DNA of 64,000 nt, from NCBI RefSeq assembly GCF_000381545.1, contig NZ_KB906675.1:310001-374000 (forward strand), in the 5' to 3' direction. Shown here piece by piece: positions 28,156 through 37,434 of the stretch. The DNA comes from Rhodonellum psychrophilum GCM71 = DSM 17998 (GTDB lineage Bacteria > Bacteroidota > Bacteroidia > Cytophagales > Cyclobacteriaceae). Position 1 is the stretch's first letter. The number at the start of each line of letters is the position of its first letter. A program made the translations under genes and the position numbers. A model generated the notes under the pieces. That model was not told the origin of the DNA. It was given only the letters and a program-made list of their open reading frames with translations, and searched no databases.

Positions 28156-29580
28156 ATGAAAAAGACGACAATCCTCAATTTCGGGCTTCTCCTAATGCTC
28201 ACAATTGGGATGGCTAAATATAACAATGCTGAAGCTTCCCAACCATACGGTGTAAATTTTCAAATATTCTATAATGAGTTAAGTCCTTATGGCGATTGGG
28301 TAATGGATCAAACATACGGATATGTTTGGATACCCAATGTGGATCGAAATTTCCACCCCTACTCCACCAATGGATATTGGACAATGACCAATTATGGCAA
28401 CACTTGGGTTTCCGATTATTCTTGGGGATGGGCACCGTTTCACTACGGAAGATGGCTCATGGATGATTTCTACGGATGGGCCTGGGTTCCTGGCTATGAG
28501 TGGGGACCAGCTTGGGTGAATTGGAGAACAGGAGGTGGGTATTATGGTTGGTCACCTTTGGCCCCAGGAATTGGAATAAATGTTTCTATCAATTTTCACA
28601 GAAACCACTGGGTTTTTGTTCCCCAAAGAAGATTCAGACATAGAAACTTCCACAGGTACCATGTTCCAAGTTATCAGGTTGTGAATATTTACAACCGTAC
28701 TACCATTATCAACAACACCTATGTGTACAACAACACCACTTACGTGACTGGACCAAGCAGGAGAGAAGTCGAAAAAGTAACAAAGCAATCTGTACCTGTA
28801 TACGAAGTTAGAAACAGCGAAAGAGCTGGAAGAACCACAGTTAGCAATAATTCCGTGGCGATGTACAGACCTGAAGTAAATAATTCACGAAGCGTAACTG
28901 CTGCACAGCCAAAACCATCTAGAGCATTTACGGCCGAAGAGTACAGATCCAAATCTATGGGGACTTCCATAAACAACCCAGTAGCAACGCCTTCTAGAAA
29001 CCAAGCCAATACAGCAAATGCGAATGGCGCTTTAGCACCAGAAAGGACGAGAAGTATTCCCTCAAACACTGCCGCGAGTAATCAGCAAAATATTCCTACA
29101 AACAGGAATACCCGAAGTGAATCAGGGAATATCGACACCAATAGAAAGCCAAGTGCCGTTTCTAGTCAGGGAGGGGTAAATCAAGGAACAATAGCCCCTA
29201 CAAGGACCAACGGGACTCGAGAATCGGCGGCGCAAAGTAGCAAACCCACTCAAGAAAGGATATCCACTCCTGCAGTGAGGACTCAAGCTGCACCGGTGCG
29301 AGAAAGCAGAACTGCGCCAGCCCAACAAACGCCAAGAAACTCTGGAGTGGTCCAAGGAGAAACAAGAAGCAATCAAAGGGTCAGCACAGCTCCACAGACA
29401 CAAAATAGAAATAACGGCACAGTGACAAGCGGAAACTCTTCAAGCAGGAACTCTACTCAAGCCAGCCAACCCACAAGGTCAAACACTAGGGTTTCTGCCC
29501 CTACCAACAACACAAGGGGCGAGACAGTCACCACTGGAAGCAGGACCACCAGTACCAATCGATCCAGAGGAGGAAATTAA
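28156..29580 (+). CDS. Secreted DUF6600-type protein with a disordered tail
   Basis: A 474-residue exported protein with a signal peptide (about 1-27). Residues 30-150 are rich in Trp, Tyr and Gly (YGDWVMDQTYGYVWIPNV, WGWAPFHYGRWLMDDFYGWAWVPGYEWGPAWVNW), matching the DUF6600 module. From about residue 200 to the end it is a low-complexity Ser/Thr/Asn/Gln/Arg-rich tail with almost no hydrophobic residues, likely disordered. The role is unknown; a cell-surface or periplasmic location is inferred from the signal. It ends at a strong bidirectional terminator. Confidence 0.82.
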   Translation: MKKTTILNFGLLLMLTIGMAKYNNAEASQPYGVNFQIFYNELSPYGDWVMDQTYGYVWIPNVDRNFHPYSTNGYWTMTNYGNTWVSDYSWGWAPFHYGRWLMDDFYGWAWVPGYEWGPAWVNWRTGGGYYGWSPLAPGIGINVSINFHRNHWVFVPQRRFRHRNFHRYHVPSYQVVNIYNRTTIINNTYVYNNTTYVTGPSRREVEKVTKQSVPVYEVRNSERAGRTTVSNNSVAMYRPEVNNSRSVTAAQPKPSRAFTAEEYRSKSMGTSINNPVATPSRNQANTANANGALAPERTRSIPSNTAASNQQNIPTNRNTRSESGNIDTNRKPSAVSSQGGVNQGTIAPTRTNGTRESAAQSSKPTQERISTPAVRTQAAPVRESRTAPAQQTPRNSGVVQGETRSNQRVSTAPQTQNRNNGTVTSGNSSSRNSTQASQPTRSNTRVSAPTNNTRGETVTTGSRTTSTNRSRGGN

Positions 29581-29607
29581 AAGAGGAGGCAAATTGCCTC
29601 CTCTTTT
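29579..29607. terminator. Bidirectional terminator
   Basis: A 14-bp perfect stem AAAAGAGGAGGCAA / TTGCCTCCTCTTTT (29579-29592, 29594-29607) between convergent genes. Confidence 0.88.
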
Positions 29608-29616
29608 AATTTCCTC

Positions 29617-30141
29617 TTACTTTCTTGAAAAGTCATCTTCAACGCGAACAATATCCTCCTCGTTGGAGGGATTGCTTGGATCGGTATGCATCCATATTTC
29701 TGCAACGATGCCCCATGAATTTTTCCCTACAAGACGGTGCCTTTCACCTTGCGCCAAACGAATCAGCACTCCGATTTCCAAATCATTTTCCAAACCCACT
29801 TGGTCTGTGTCACTTCTGACGATTCCTCCTTCTCCTGCCACCAACTTCCAGATTTCAGACCTTCTGTGATGGTATTGCCAAGAAAGTCTTTTGTGAGGAC
29901 CCACGATTAATATTTTGGGACTTAATTTTTGTTTGAGTTGGGCATCATCCAAATCCAATTCTGCAAAAAACATTTCCTTGAATGCGAGGATTTGATCTTC
30001 CTTGATTGCGAAAAATCCACCCCATGGCCTTTCCATATCCTCACGGATGATCTCAAAACCTTTTTCTTGGAGAAGTACTCTTATAAAGTCAAATAATTCT
30101 TCTTTTGAACCAAAAGAAGCCAACTGTTGATTTTCAATCAT
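29617..30141 (-). CDS. Cupin mannose-6-phosphate isomerase (type II-like)
   Basis: A 174-residue single-cupin protein from ATG 30141 (MIENQQL); the frame to 30282 has no family-like sequence. ERPWGGFFAIKEDQ, KILIVGPHKRLSWQYHHRRSEIWKLVAGEGGI and IRLAQGERHRLVG...GIVAEIW match the C-terminal isomerase domain of bifunctional mannose-6-phosphate isomerase/GDP-mannose pyrophosphorylases (PF01050). His residues in SWQYHHRRSE and the Glu pair are the metal-site candidates. It may interconvert mannose-6-P and fructose-6-P or act on another sugar phosphate. It is divergent from a ROK regulator, which may control it. Confidence 0.8.
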   Translation of the reverse strand: MIENQQLASFGSKEELFDFIRVLLQEKGFEIIREDMERPWGGFFAIKEDQILAFKEMFFAELDLDDAQLKQKLSPKILIVGPHKRLSWQYHHRRSEIWKLVAGEGGIVRSDTDQVGLENDLEIGVLIRLAQGERHRLVGKNSWGIVAEIWMHTDPSNPSNEEDIVRVEDDFSRK

Positions 30142-30174
30142 AATATTGTATTTGATACACCTTAGAATCTTCTC

Positions 30175-30182
30175 CAAAAATA
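30175..30182 (-). promoter_or_regulatory. -7 box of the cupin isomerase gene
   Basis: TATTTTTG on the minus strand fits TAnnTTTG, 34 bases before the ATG; a TTTG lies 24 bases further upstream, slightly beyond usual spacing. Confidence 0.4.
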
Positions 30183-30395
30183 TATATTTTTTCCATAAAC
30201 ATCCTCCAAAAAAGCGATCCTTGCCAAAACAAAATGGATTTGGGGAATTTCGGAGATTCTTTTTAGAAACACCCTCTCTCAAATGCTTTTAAGGCTGAAT
30301 TTTTAAGCACCTTCTCCTAACATTTTTTATTTTTTTGATGAAGCCCTTTTGAATTTTTTGAAAAAATCACGTAATTGAAAAATTAAATTTTGTGT

Positions 30396-31634
30396 ATGAA
30401 TCTTATTGACCCGAAAAAATCCTTAGATCAAAAAGAAGGTGTTGTAGAAACCAAAAACTACATCAATAAAATCAAACTTATCAAAAACCTTTATTCAAAA
30501 GGAAGCAATACCGCGGGTGAAATATGCAATGAAGTAGGCATTAGCCTTCCGACAGTCAACTCACTCTTGGCAGATTTAATGACTTCTGGCGAGGTCATTA
30601 AACAAGGCAGGGCAGAATCTCAGGGGGGGCGAAAACCCGATCTGTATAGGTTGGCAGAAGATTCTTTTTATGTCCTTTCTGTAGACATCAGCAAATTCAG
30701 GATCCGAACGGCCATTTATGACAGTTCAAATAAGGCCATTACGGATGCGAAAACAATGAAAATCACATTGAACAACGAAAAGGAGACTTTCGAAAAAATA
30801 TGTGATTTTATCCAACAGCATTTGGCCAGCTCCCAACTTCCCGAAGAAAAAGTAATCGCCGTGGGGATTTCCATGCCCGGCTTGATTGATTCCATCCACG
30901 GCGTCAACCATACTTATCTGAAATTTGGTAAAAAAAGTCTGGTGGACAGTTTTGAATCCAGGTTGGGAAGAAAAGTGTTTTTGGAAAATGACGCGAGGGC
31001 GATGACCTTGGCCGAATTCAAATTTGGCCATAACGACAATTTCAAAAATGTATTGGGTATTTTTATTGGATGGGGCATCGGTTTGGGAATCATCATCGAT
31101 GGCAAAATATACCAGGGAGCTTCTGGATTTGCCGGTGAATTCAGCCACTCCCCCATTTTTGAATCCAGAGAGATTTCCTGCGTTTGCGGAAAAAAAGGTT
31201 GTCTTGAGTCCGTTGCCTCCGGCACAGCGATTGTCCGAATGGCAAAAGAGGCGATTGAGAGTGATGTTGAATCCATTTTAGGGAGAATGGCAAAAGAAAA
31301 TCAGGGAGAAATCGAACCGATTTTGGTGGTGGAAGCCGCACTTGCAGGAGATCAGAGGGCAATAACGATTTTGTCTGAAGTTGGATTGAACTTGGGAAGA
31401 GGCATATCCATTTTGATCCAACTGCTCAATCCTGAATTGATCATCATTGGCGGTTCAGTTGCAGAAGCAAAGCAATATCTCATTACACCCATTCAACAAG
31501 CCCTCAATATCTACAGTATGGCAAAATCCCGTGAGAATACACAGCTCTCCCTTTACAAACTGGGAAAAGAGGTCGGTTTACTTGGGGGAGTGGCTGTGGT
31601 GAATGAAAAAATATTTGATGACATTCTTCAATAA
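30396..31634 (+). CDS. ROK-family regulator (NagC/XylR type)
   Basis: A 412-residue protein with an N-terminal winged helix-turn-helix (GSNTAGEICNEVGISLPTVNSLLADLMTSGEV) and a ROK sugar-kinase-like domain. The ROK part shows an ATP/phosphate-type motif region (VLSVDISKFRIRTAIYD), GISMPGLID, FLENDARAMTLAE, GWGIGLGIIIDGKIYQGASGFAGEFSH, and the zinc motif CVCGKKGCLE. Such proteins sense a sugar or sugar phosphate and repress transport or catabolic genes. It is divergent from the cupin isomerase and convergent with a LacI gene; no sugar transporter is close by. The ATG at 30396 is chosen over a TTG six bases earlier. Confidence 0.9.
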   Translation: MNLIDPKKSLDQKEGVVETKNYINKIKLIKNLYSKGSNTAGEICNEVGISLPTVNSLLADLMTSGEVIKQGRAESQGGRKPDLYRLAEDSFYVLSVDISKFRIRTAIYDSSNKAITDAKTMKITLNNEKETFEKICDFIQQHLASSQLPEEKVIAVGISMPGLIDSIHGVNHTYLKFGKKSLVDSFESRLGRKVFLENDARAMTLAEFKFGHNDNFKNVLGIFIGWGIGLGIIIDGKIYQGASGFAGEFSHSPIFESREISCVCGKKGCLESVASGTAIVRMAKEAIESDVESILGRMAKENQGEIEPILVVEAALAGDQRAITILSEVGLNLGRGISILIQLLNPELIIIGGSVAEAKQYLITPIQQALNIYSMAKSRENTQLSLYKLGKEVGLLGGVAVVNEKIFDDILQ

Positions 31635-31919
31635 AAAAAAATAAAATCATCAGACATCTTCGTTTGAAAAAATGAATGTGGTGGTTTCTATATACAAAAC
31701 TGGCTGTATCCGGAATCATTTCCCAAGTTGGATCAAGGACACAAGGGCTCTTCGCCAATGTTTTAAGATGGAATTAGGCATGTCTCGTTCAGACTTAGAG
31801 AGTCGACAATACATGCGCCTTACGTTATGAATCGATGGCATCTGTTCCATTGTGAAGGCCTACAATTATCAATCCTTTGAAAAAAATTTATCTTGATTCT
31901 CTTATCAAGACCTTTACAC

Positions 31920-32957
31920 TCAATCTTTCTCAATCTTCATCGTTGATTCCCGAATATGAAATTTTGTAGGCAAGACCACTTTCATGGTGTGTGCTTCATC
32001 ATTGTCATTTTTCAACTGGAGAAGAATCCCTTCCATCAACTTTTCCGCAATCAGTTCCAGTGGTTGTTCTATCGCAGTGATTTTTGGTTGGTAAAGGTTG
32101 AAGAAAAAGTGGTCATCAAAGGTGACTATGGAGATATCACTTGGGATTTGTGAATTTAACTGCTTAAGGGCTGCCAATCCCTTAAGCGCCAAAAAATTTG
32201 TCGCAAATAAAATCGAATCCAATTTGGGGGAAGTTTGGATAAATTTCTGGATGACCTCAATGCTTTCCCTCTCAGAAATTGCTCCTTCATAGGACATTTT
32301 TAAGATGTTGGTTTGAAATCCGTTTTCAAGCATGGTTTTCACATATCCTTTCAACCTATCCTGCATTTGATTTTGATCGGAGTCAAGCGTCACGAAACCG
32401 ACATACTTACAGCCTGTTTTGATCAAATATGCAGTGGCATCCGCTGCACTTTTTTCATTTTCAATAATTACATAGTTGCAGTCTACCGCTGGAAGCCATC
32501 GGTCAAACAACACGACTGGAAAATCTTCGTCCAACAACTCCTGAATGGTTACTTCCAAATCGGGAGTGGGTGTAATGATAAAGCCATCCACATTTCTATT
32601 TTTGAAGGTTTCAATCATTTCTTTCGCTTTCTCCGGCTTATTTTCGGTGCTGCAATAGATGATTTTATACCCGTTTACATAAGCTTTTTCCTCAATCAAT
32701 TTGGCTATGGTTGAAAAAAAATAATTGGATATATCCTCCACCATAAATACAATGACCTTAGATTTTCCCGATCTCAGGCTTTGGGCCAAATGACTTGGCT
32801 TGTAATTTACTTCCTTGATGTATTCCTCAACTTTTAGGGTAAGTACATCGCTAATCCTTTTTTCTTTGGCTTTACCATTGATGACAAAGGAAACTGTGGT
32901 AATGGAAACCCCCAATTCCTTGGCGATATCCTTAATGGAGATTTTTTTCTTGGCCAT
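31920..32957 (-). CDS. LacI-family transcriptional regulator
   Basis: A 345-residue regulator. The N-terminal HTH ISIKDIAKELGVSITTVSFVINGKAKEKRIS and hinge region (NYKPSHLAQSLRSGKSKVIVFMV) are typical LacI, followed by a periplasmic-binding-protein-like effector domain (VDGFIITPTPDLEVTIQELL, FPVVLFDRWLP, VGFVTLDSDQNQMQDRLKGY, IVTFDDHFFFNLYQPKITAIEQP). It probably responds to a sugar. No target operon is next to it. Upstream are a -7 box and a 37-bp palindrome that could be its operator. Confidence 0.92.
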   Translation of the reverse strand: MAKKKISIKDIAKELGVSITTVSFVINGKAKEKRISDVLTLKVEEYIKEVNYKPSHLAQSLRSGKSKVIVFMVEDISNYFFSTIAKLIEEKAYVNGYKIIYCSTENKPEKAKEMIETFKNRNVDGFIITPTPDLEVTIQELLDEDFPVVLFDRWLPAVDCNYVIIENEKSAADATAYLIKTGCKYVGFVTLDSDQNQMQDRLKGYVKTMLENGFQTNILKMSYEGAISERESIEVIQKFIQTSPKLDSILFATNFLALKGLAALKQLNSQIPSDISIVTFDDHFFFNLYQPKITAIEQPLELIAEKLMEGILLQLKNDNDEAHTMKVVLPTKFHIRESTMKIEKD

Positions 32958-32973
32958 TCTCTGTAATGTTACC

Positions 32974-32981
32974 CAAATTTA
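32974..32981 (-). promoter_or_regulatory. -7 box of the LacI-type gene
   Basis: TAAATTTG on the minus strand fits TAnnTTTG, 17 bases before the ATG at 32957. Confidence 0.45.
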
Positions 32982-33001
32982 TTTTCACTGAACTGATAAA
33001 A

Positions 33002-33038
33002 TTAAAAACCATCAAACAAGCTGTTTGATGGTTTTTAA
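33002..33038. terminator. 37-bp near-perfect palindrome upstream of the LacI-type gene
   Basis: TTAAAAACCATCAAACA (33002-33018), a 3-base loop AGC and the exact reverse complement (33022-33038). It looks like a rho-independent terminator, but no gene ends just before it: GSIII stops at 33277 and has its own hairpin. It lies about 20 bases upstream of the lacI -7 box, so it could instead be an operator. Confidence 0.55.
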
Positions 33039-33241
33039 TCCAACATAGCCAATTTTCAAACCCCAAACCTCATCCTAAGGTATAGATTCAAAAAAAGAAT
33101 CCTTTCAGGATTGAATTTAATTTGAAATCCTTCTGAAATGTGCGTTCATAAAAATACTTGTTTTCATAAACTTCACACGTTTTAAAACAAATATTTTTTT
33201 GGGATTCCAAAAGAATGGAAGCACCTCGAAAATAATTGTCG

Positions 33242-33272
33242 AAAAAAAGGGCCACCGAATCGGTGGCCCTTT
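33242..33272 (-). terminator. Terminator of the GSIII gene
   Basis: A stem AAAGGGCCACCGA / TCGGTGGCCCTTT (33246-33258, 33260-33272; effective loop AAT) followed on the minus strand by a run of T. Confidence 0.88.
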
Positions 33273-33276
33273 CAAT

Positions 33277-35439
33277 TTATTTGATGAATAACATCTCGCG
33301 ATATTTGACAAGTGGCCAGGATTCATCATCCACCAAAAGCTCAAGTTTATCGACAGCATACCTGATTTTTTCAAAGTACATATCTTTCACCTCTACGCTA
33401 TAACCTTTTGCGCGCTTGGTAAGATTCTCCTCCTTATTCAATTGCTTTCTAGCTTCAGTCATGCCGATGACATTGGATTTAACCGATTCTAAATGACGGC
33501 TGATTTCCTTTATGGTATCTATGGCAGCAGTATTGTCCAATCCCAAACCTTGTAAACCATTTGCATTTTTGATCAATTTATTTTGATACAAAATGGCCGT
33601 AGGAATGATATGGTTCAAGGAAAGATCTCCCATTACCCTGGATTCGATCTGTACCTTTTTGATATAATTTTCCAACATGATTTCATGTCTTGCGTGCAAC
33701 TCTATGCTGGAAAGCACATTGTGCTTAATGAAAACCTCAGCTGATTTTTTATCAAGATAGGTATCCAGTGCAAAAGGAGTGCTTTTCAAGTTGGAAAGTC
33801 CTCTTTTTTCTGCTTCCTTCTCCCATTCTTCAGAGTAACCATCTCCTTCGAATCTTACTTTTTTGCTTTCTTTGATGTATTTTCTCAAGACATTGACAAT
33901 CGCCAATTTCTTCTCTTTACCACCATTCATCTCCTTCTCGATATCCTTGGAAAGATTTTTCAAGGTTTCTGCCACGATTACGTTCAACACGGTCATCGGT
34001 CCAGCCACATTCGCTTGAGATCCTACAGCCCTGAATTCAAACTTATTCCCGGTAAAGGCAAAAGGAGAAGTCCTGTTTCTATCTGTGTTGTCCAATATGA
34101 TTTCCGGGATTTTGCTGATTCCCAGTTTCATGTACATATTGTCACCTTTCTCGATTTTGATATTCCCATTTTTCTCCAATTCATCCAAAATTCCACTAAG
34201 CGTAGAACCAAGGAATACAGAAATGATCGCAGGAGGTGCTTCATTGGCGCCCAATCTAAAGTCATTGCCTGCTGAGGCAATACTTGCTCTTAGAAGATCG
34301 GCATAGTCATAAACTGCCTTTACGGTAGCGATCAGAAAAGTAAGAAATTGAAGATTTTCTCTAGCAGAATTGCTCGGCTGGAAAAGATTGACCCCGGTAT
34401 CCGTGATCAAAGACCAGTTGTTGTGTTTCCCGCTACCATTGACTCCGGCAAAGGGTTTTTCATGGAATAAGACTTTCAGGTTGTGCTTTTCAGCGGCCTT
34501 ATCCATCAGATCCATCAGCAATTGATTGTGGTCCGTCGCGATATTGATTTCTTCAAACAATGGCGCAACTTCAAACTGCCCTGGAGCTACTTCATTGTGT
34601 CTTGTGGAAACCGGGATACCCAATTTAAGCGCCTCGATTTCAAATTCCATCATGAAATCCTTCACCCTCGTTGGAATTGATCCAAAATAATGGTCATCCA
34701 ATTGTTGTCCTCTTGCAGGATTGTGTCCAAAAACACTTCTTCCGGACATCACCAAATCAGGTCTTGTCGCATAGAGTGCTTTGTCTATCACAAAGTATTC
34801 CTGCTCAACACCCAATGAAGGAGTGATTTTCCTGACATTTCTGTCAAATAATTGACAAATTTCAACAGCAGCATCATTGATGGCTTCCATTGATTTCAAC
34901 AATGGCGTTTTGTAATCCAAAGCTTCGCCAGTGTAGGCTACAAATATCGTAGGAATACAAAGTGTCTTATCGAAAATAAATATTGGGGAAGATGGATCCC
35001 AAGCAGTATAACCTCTTGCTTCAAATGTGGATCTAATCCCACCATTCGGGAATGAAGAGGCATCAGGCTCTTGTTGGACCAAAGCAGATCCTTTGAATTT
35101 CTCAATTCCAGCCTGAGCATCAAAGAATGAATCATGTTTCTCAGCAGTGGAACCTGTCAAAGGCTGAAACCAGTGCGTATAATGTGTTACTCCTTTGGAA
35201 AGTGCCCATGTTTTCACAGCTGAACCAATTTCCTCAGCAGTACTTGAATCTATTTTGCTTCCCTTATCGATGGCCTCAACAACCTTTTTGAAAACGGATG
35301 GTGCCAAAGATTCTTTCATTTGCTTGATACCGAATACATTGGTACCATAATAATCAGAGATTTTGTTGGATGGCGGGACAACTGGAACGCGTTGCCTGTT
35401 TTGTGCCATCATTAATGCTGTTTGTCTTAAAGTTGCCAT
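33277..35439 (-). CDS. glnN: Glutamine synthetase type III
   Basis: A 720-residue ATP-dependent ammonia-assimilating enzyme, making glutamine from glutamate. The length and the segments TRHNEVAPGQFEVAPLFEEIN, NHNQ-like DHNQLLMDLM, HEKPFAGVNGSGKHNNWSL, NDFRLGANEAPPAIISVFLG and NRTSPFAFTGNKFEFRAVGSQ (glutamate and ATP sites) identify the GSIII class found in Bacteroidota and cyanobacteria, longer than GSI/GSII. The C-terminal about 170 residues form the helical GSIII extension. No P-II or NtrC-like gene is adjacent. It has its own promoter and terminator. Confidence 0.96.
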   Translation of the reverse strand: MATLRQTALMMAQNRQRVPVVPPSNKISDYYGTNVFGIKQMKESLAPSVFKKVVEAIDKGSKIDSSTAEEIGSAVKTWALSKGVTHYTHWFQPLTGSTAEKHDSFFDAQAGIEKFKGSALVQQEPDASSFPNGGIRSTFEARGYTAWDPSSPIFIFDKTLCIPTIFVAYTGEALDYKTPLLKSMEAINDAAVEICQLFDRNVRKITPSLGVEQEYFVIDKALYATRPDLVMSGRSVFGHNPARGQQLDDHYFGSIPTRVKDFMMEFEIEALKLGIPVSTRHNEVAPGQFEVAPLFEEINIATDHNQLLMDLMDKAAEKHNLKVLFHEKPFAGVNGSGKHNNWSLITDTGVNLFQPSNSARENLQFLTFLIATVKAVYDYADLLRASIASAGNDFRLGANEAPPAIISVFLGSTLSGILDELEKNGNIKIEKGDNMYMKLGISKIPEIILDNTDRNRTSPFAFTGNKFEFRAVGSQANVAGPMTVLNVIVAETLKNLSKDIEKEMNGGKEKKLAIVNVLRKYIKESKKVRFEGDGYSEEWEKEAEKRGLSNLKSTPFALDTYLDKKSAEVFIKHNVLSSIELHARHEIMLENYIKKVQIESRVMGDLSLNHIIPTAILYQNKLIKNANGLQGLGLDNTAAIDTIKEISRHLESVKSNVIGMTEARKQLNKEENLTKRAKGYSVEVKDMYFEKIRYAVDKLELLVDDESWPLVKYREMLFIK

Positions 35440-35471
35440 TTTCTACAATATGTGGTTTGATTTAATACCCA

Positions 35472-35501
35472 CAAAAATAGGAATTATTATTAATTTACAA
35501 G
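35472..35501 (-). promoter_or_regulatory. Promoter of the GSIII gene
   Basis: On the minus strand CTTG (35501-35498), an 18-base spacer and TATTTTTG (35479-35472); the -7 box is an exact TAnnTTTG and lies 33 bases before the ATG. Confidence 0.6.
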
Positions 35502-35616
35502 ATAAAGACTCTTTTTAAAGGCATTTTTTCAAAATATTTACATTAATTCTAATAAATAGGCGTCATTTTTAATAAAGACAGCTAAAAAACCGATCAATTT
35601 GAGCCTAAAATAGAAA

Positions 35617-35647
35617 ATTGAAAAATACAGGAGAATAATTAACTTTG
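35617..35647 (+). promoter_or_regulatory. Promoter of mtaB
   Basis: ATTG (35617-35620), a 19-base spacer and TAACTTTG (35640-35647), an exact TAnnTTTG fit 25 bases before the TTG start. Confidence 0.55.
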
Positions 35648-35672
35648 TGACCTTCATAAAAAAGGAATTGAG

Positions 35673-36992
35673 TTGAAAAAGGTAGCGTTTTATACATTGG
35701 GATGTAAATTGAATTACTCTGAGACTTCCTCGATCAGCAGGATGTTTGAGCAAAAGGGGTATTTAAAAGTAGATTTTGATCAAAACCCTGATATTTTTAT
35801 CATCAACACCTGCTCGGTGACTGAAAATGCCGATAAGAAGTGTAAAAAGATCGTCAAAGAGGCAAAAAAAATCTCACCAAATGGTTATGTGGCCATTATT
35901 GGTTGCTATGCACAACTCAAGCCCCAAGAAATTGCCCAAATTCCTGGTGTGGATGCTGTACTGGGCGCGGCCGAAAAATTTCGGCTGATCGAATTGTTGG
36001 ATGGATTTGCAAAGGAGCAGGAAACCAAAGTTTTGACTTCAGAAATCCAGGAAGCCACCACATTTAACAATGCTTTTTCGATCAATGACCGAACCAGGAC
36101 ATTCCTTAAAGTCCAGGATGGTTGTAATTATGGTTGTGCTTTTTGCACAATTCCCCTTGCCAGAGGAAAAAGCAGAAGCGATACTATTTCAAATATCCTT
36201 GAAACTGCGAGGGAAATTGCCTTGACGGATGTAAAAGAAATTGTCCTTACGGGAGTGAATATCGGGGATTTTGGTATTCACGATGGTCGAAGAAAAGAGA
36301 ATTTTGAGGATCTGGTAAGAGCATTGGATGAAATCGAGGGAATTAACCGATTTCGGATTTCTTCCATCGAACCCAACCTGCTCACCAACGAAATCATCAA
36401 ATTTGTCGCACAATCCAAGCGATTTGTCCCCCATTTCCACATCCCCCTTCAGTCAGGAAGCAATGAAATCCTGAGAAAAATGGGTAGGAGATATCTTCGG
36501 GAACTCTATGTGGATAGGGTTAATAAGATCAAAACATTGATGCCTCATTGCTGTATTGGGGTGGATGTAATCGTTGGGTTTCCGGGTGAAACGGATGAAC
36601 TTTTCTTAGAAACCTATAACTTCCTGAATGAATTGGATATTTCCTATCTCCATGTTTTTACCTATTCGGAGCGGGCCAATACCCGTGCTGTCGATATGGA
36701 AGGGATCGTTCCCATCAAAAAGCGGAACGAAAGATCTAAAATGCTCAGAATTCTGTCCGAGAAAAAGAAGCGGAAGTTTTATGATGAAAATCTGGGCCAA
36801 ACTTATACTGTCCTTTTTGAAGAGGATATTGAGAACGGCAAAATGCATGGATTCACAGAAAACTATATCCGTATTGCTGCCAAATATGATCCAATATTGA
36901 TCAATGAACTGAAGTTGGTGACATTATGGGAAATCAATCCAAGCGGTGCTGTGGATGCAGTCGAACCCGAAACGGAATATCAAAGCCATTAA
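35673..36992 (+). CDS. mtaB: tRNA t6A37 methylthiotransferase MtaB
   Basis: A 439-residue radical-SAM enzyme that converts t6A to ms2t6A at position 37 of ANN-decoding tRNAs. The N-terminal UPF0004 domain carries the auxiliary cluster ligands Cys11, Cys47 and Cys78; the radical-SAM ligands are Cys151, Cys155 and Cys158 in CNYGCAFC. A TRAM-like C-terminus follows. It starts at TTG 35673, directly giving MKKVAFYTLGCKLNYSE as in homologues, with AAAGGAAT upstream as ribosome-binding site. GC[KL]LN near the start separates MtaB from MiaB and RimO. Confidence 0.95.
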   Translation: MKKVAFYTLGCKLNYSETSSISRMFEQKGYLKVDFDQNPDIFIINTCSVTENADKKCKKIVKEAKKISPNGYVAIIGCYAQLKPQEIAQIPGVDAVLGAAEKFRLIELLDGFAKEQETKVLTSEIQEATTFNNAFSINDRTRTFLKVQDGCNYGCAFCTIPLARGKSRSDTISNILETAREIALTDVKEIVLTGVNIGDFGIHDGRRKENFEDLVRALDEIEGINRFRISSIEPNLLTNEIIKFVAQSKRFVPHFHIPLQSGSNEILRKMGRRYLRELYVDRVNKIKTLMPHCCIGVDVIVGFPGETDELFLETYNFLNELDISYLHVFTYSERANTRAVDMEGIVPIKKRNERSKMLRILSEKKKRKFYDENLGQTYTVLFEEDIENGKMHGFTENYIRIAAKYDPILINELKLVTLWEINPSGAVDAVEPETEYQSH

Positions 36993-37434
36993 CCTTAATT
37001 CCTAATCGGTCATTCCTTACATCCTTATGGGAGAATTAGATTGAGAAAAACAAGCAAAAAAATCAAATAGGACCCTTTAACCCATGTCAAGCAGGCCAAT
37101 TCAACTCCATCCTGTGATTGCTTAAAAATCAGTTTTTGACTTCGCCATATCCGTACGATACCTTATTCTTCAAATAGTCTGATTTTCTTCCAGTTTCAAT
37201 ACTTAACAGGAAAACCAATGCATGCTTCGGGTTAAAGCAGATCCCCATCTTTTGATCCCAACGCCATTCACTTTGTCAGCATCTATTTGGTTTGATGGCA
37301 AAAAGAGCCCCACAGCCAAAAATCAAGACAGGGAAGCTTCACTAAAAACATCCCCCTTGTTCAATTGCAATTTTTAGACAAAAAGATGATTTAAGGATTT
37401 CAAGGCAACTGGAGAAAAGAATAAAAATGCAAAT
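36993..37434. other. Gene-free interval between mtaB and the GMC oxidoreductase
   Basis: No credible full gene in 442 bases. On the minus strand 37248-37129 an ATG-led 39-codon frame (MGICFNPKHALVFLLSIETG... to ...VSYGYGEVKN) reads protein-like and would lie downstream of the GMC gene, but it matches no family I know and may be a remnant. Confidence 0.4.

Noticed and set aside
33117-33374. 85-codon minus frame over the GSIII stop
   Set aside because: It runs through the GSIII terminator in another frame and has no recognisable content.
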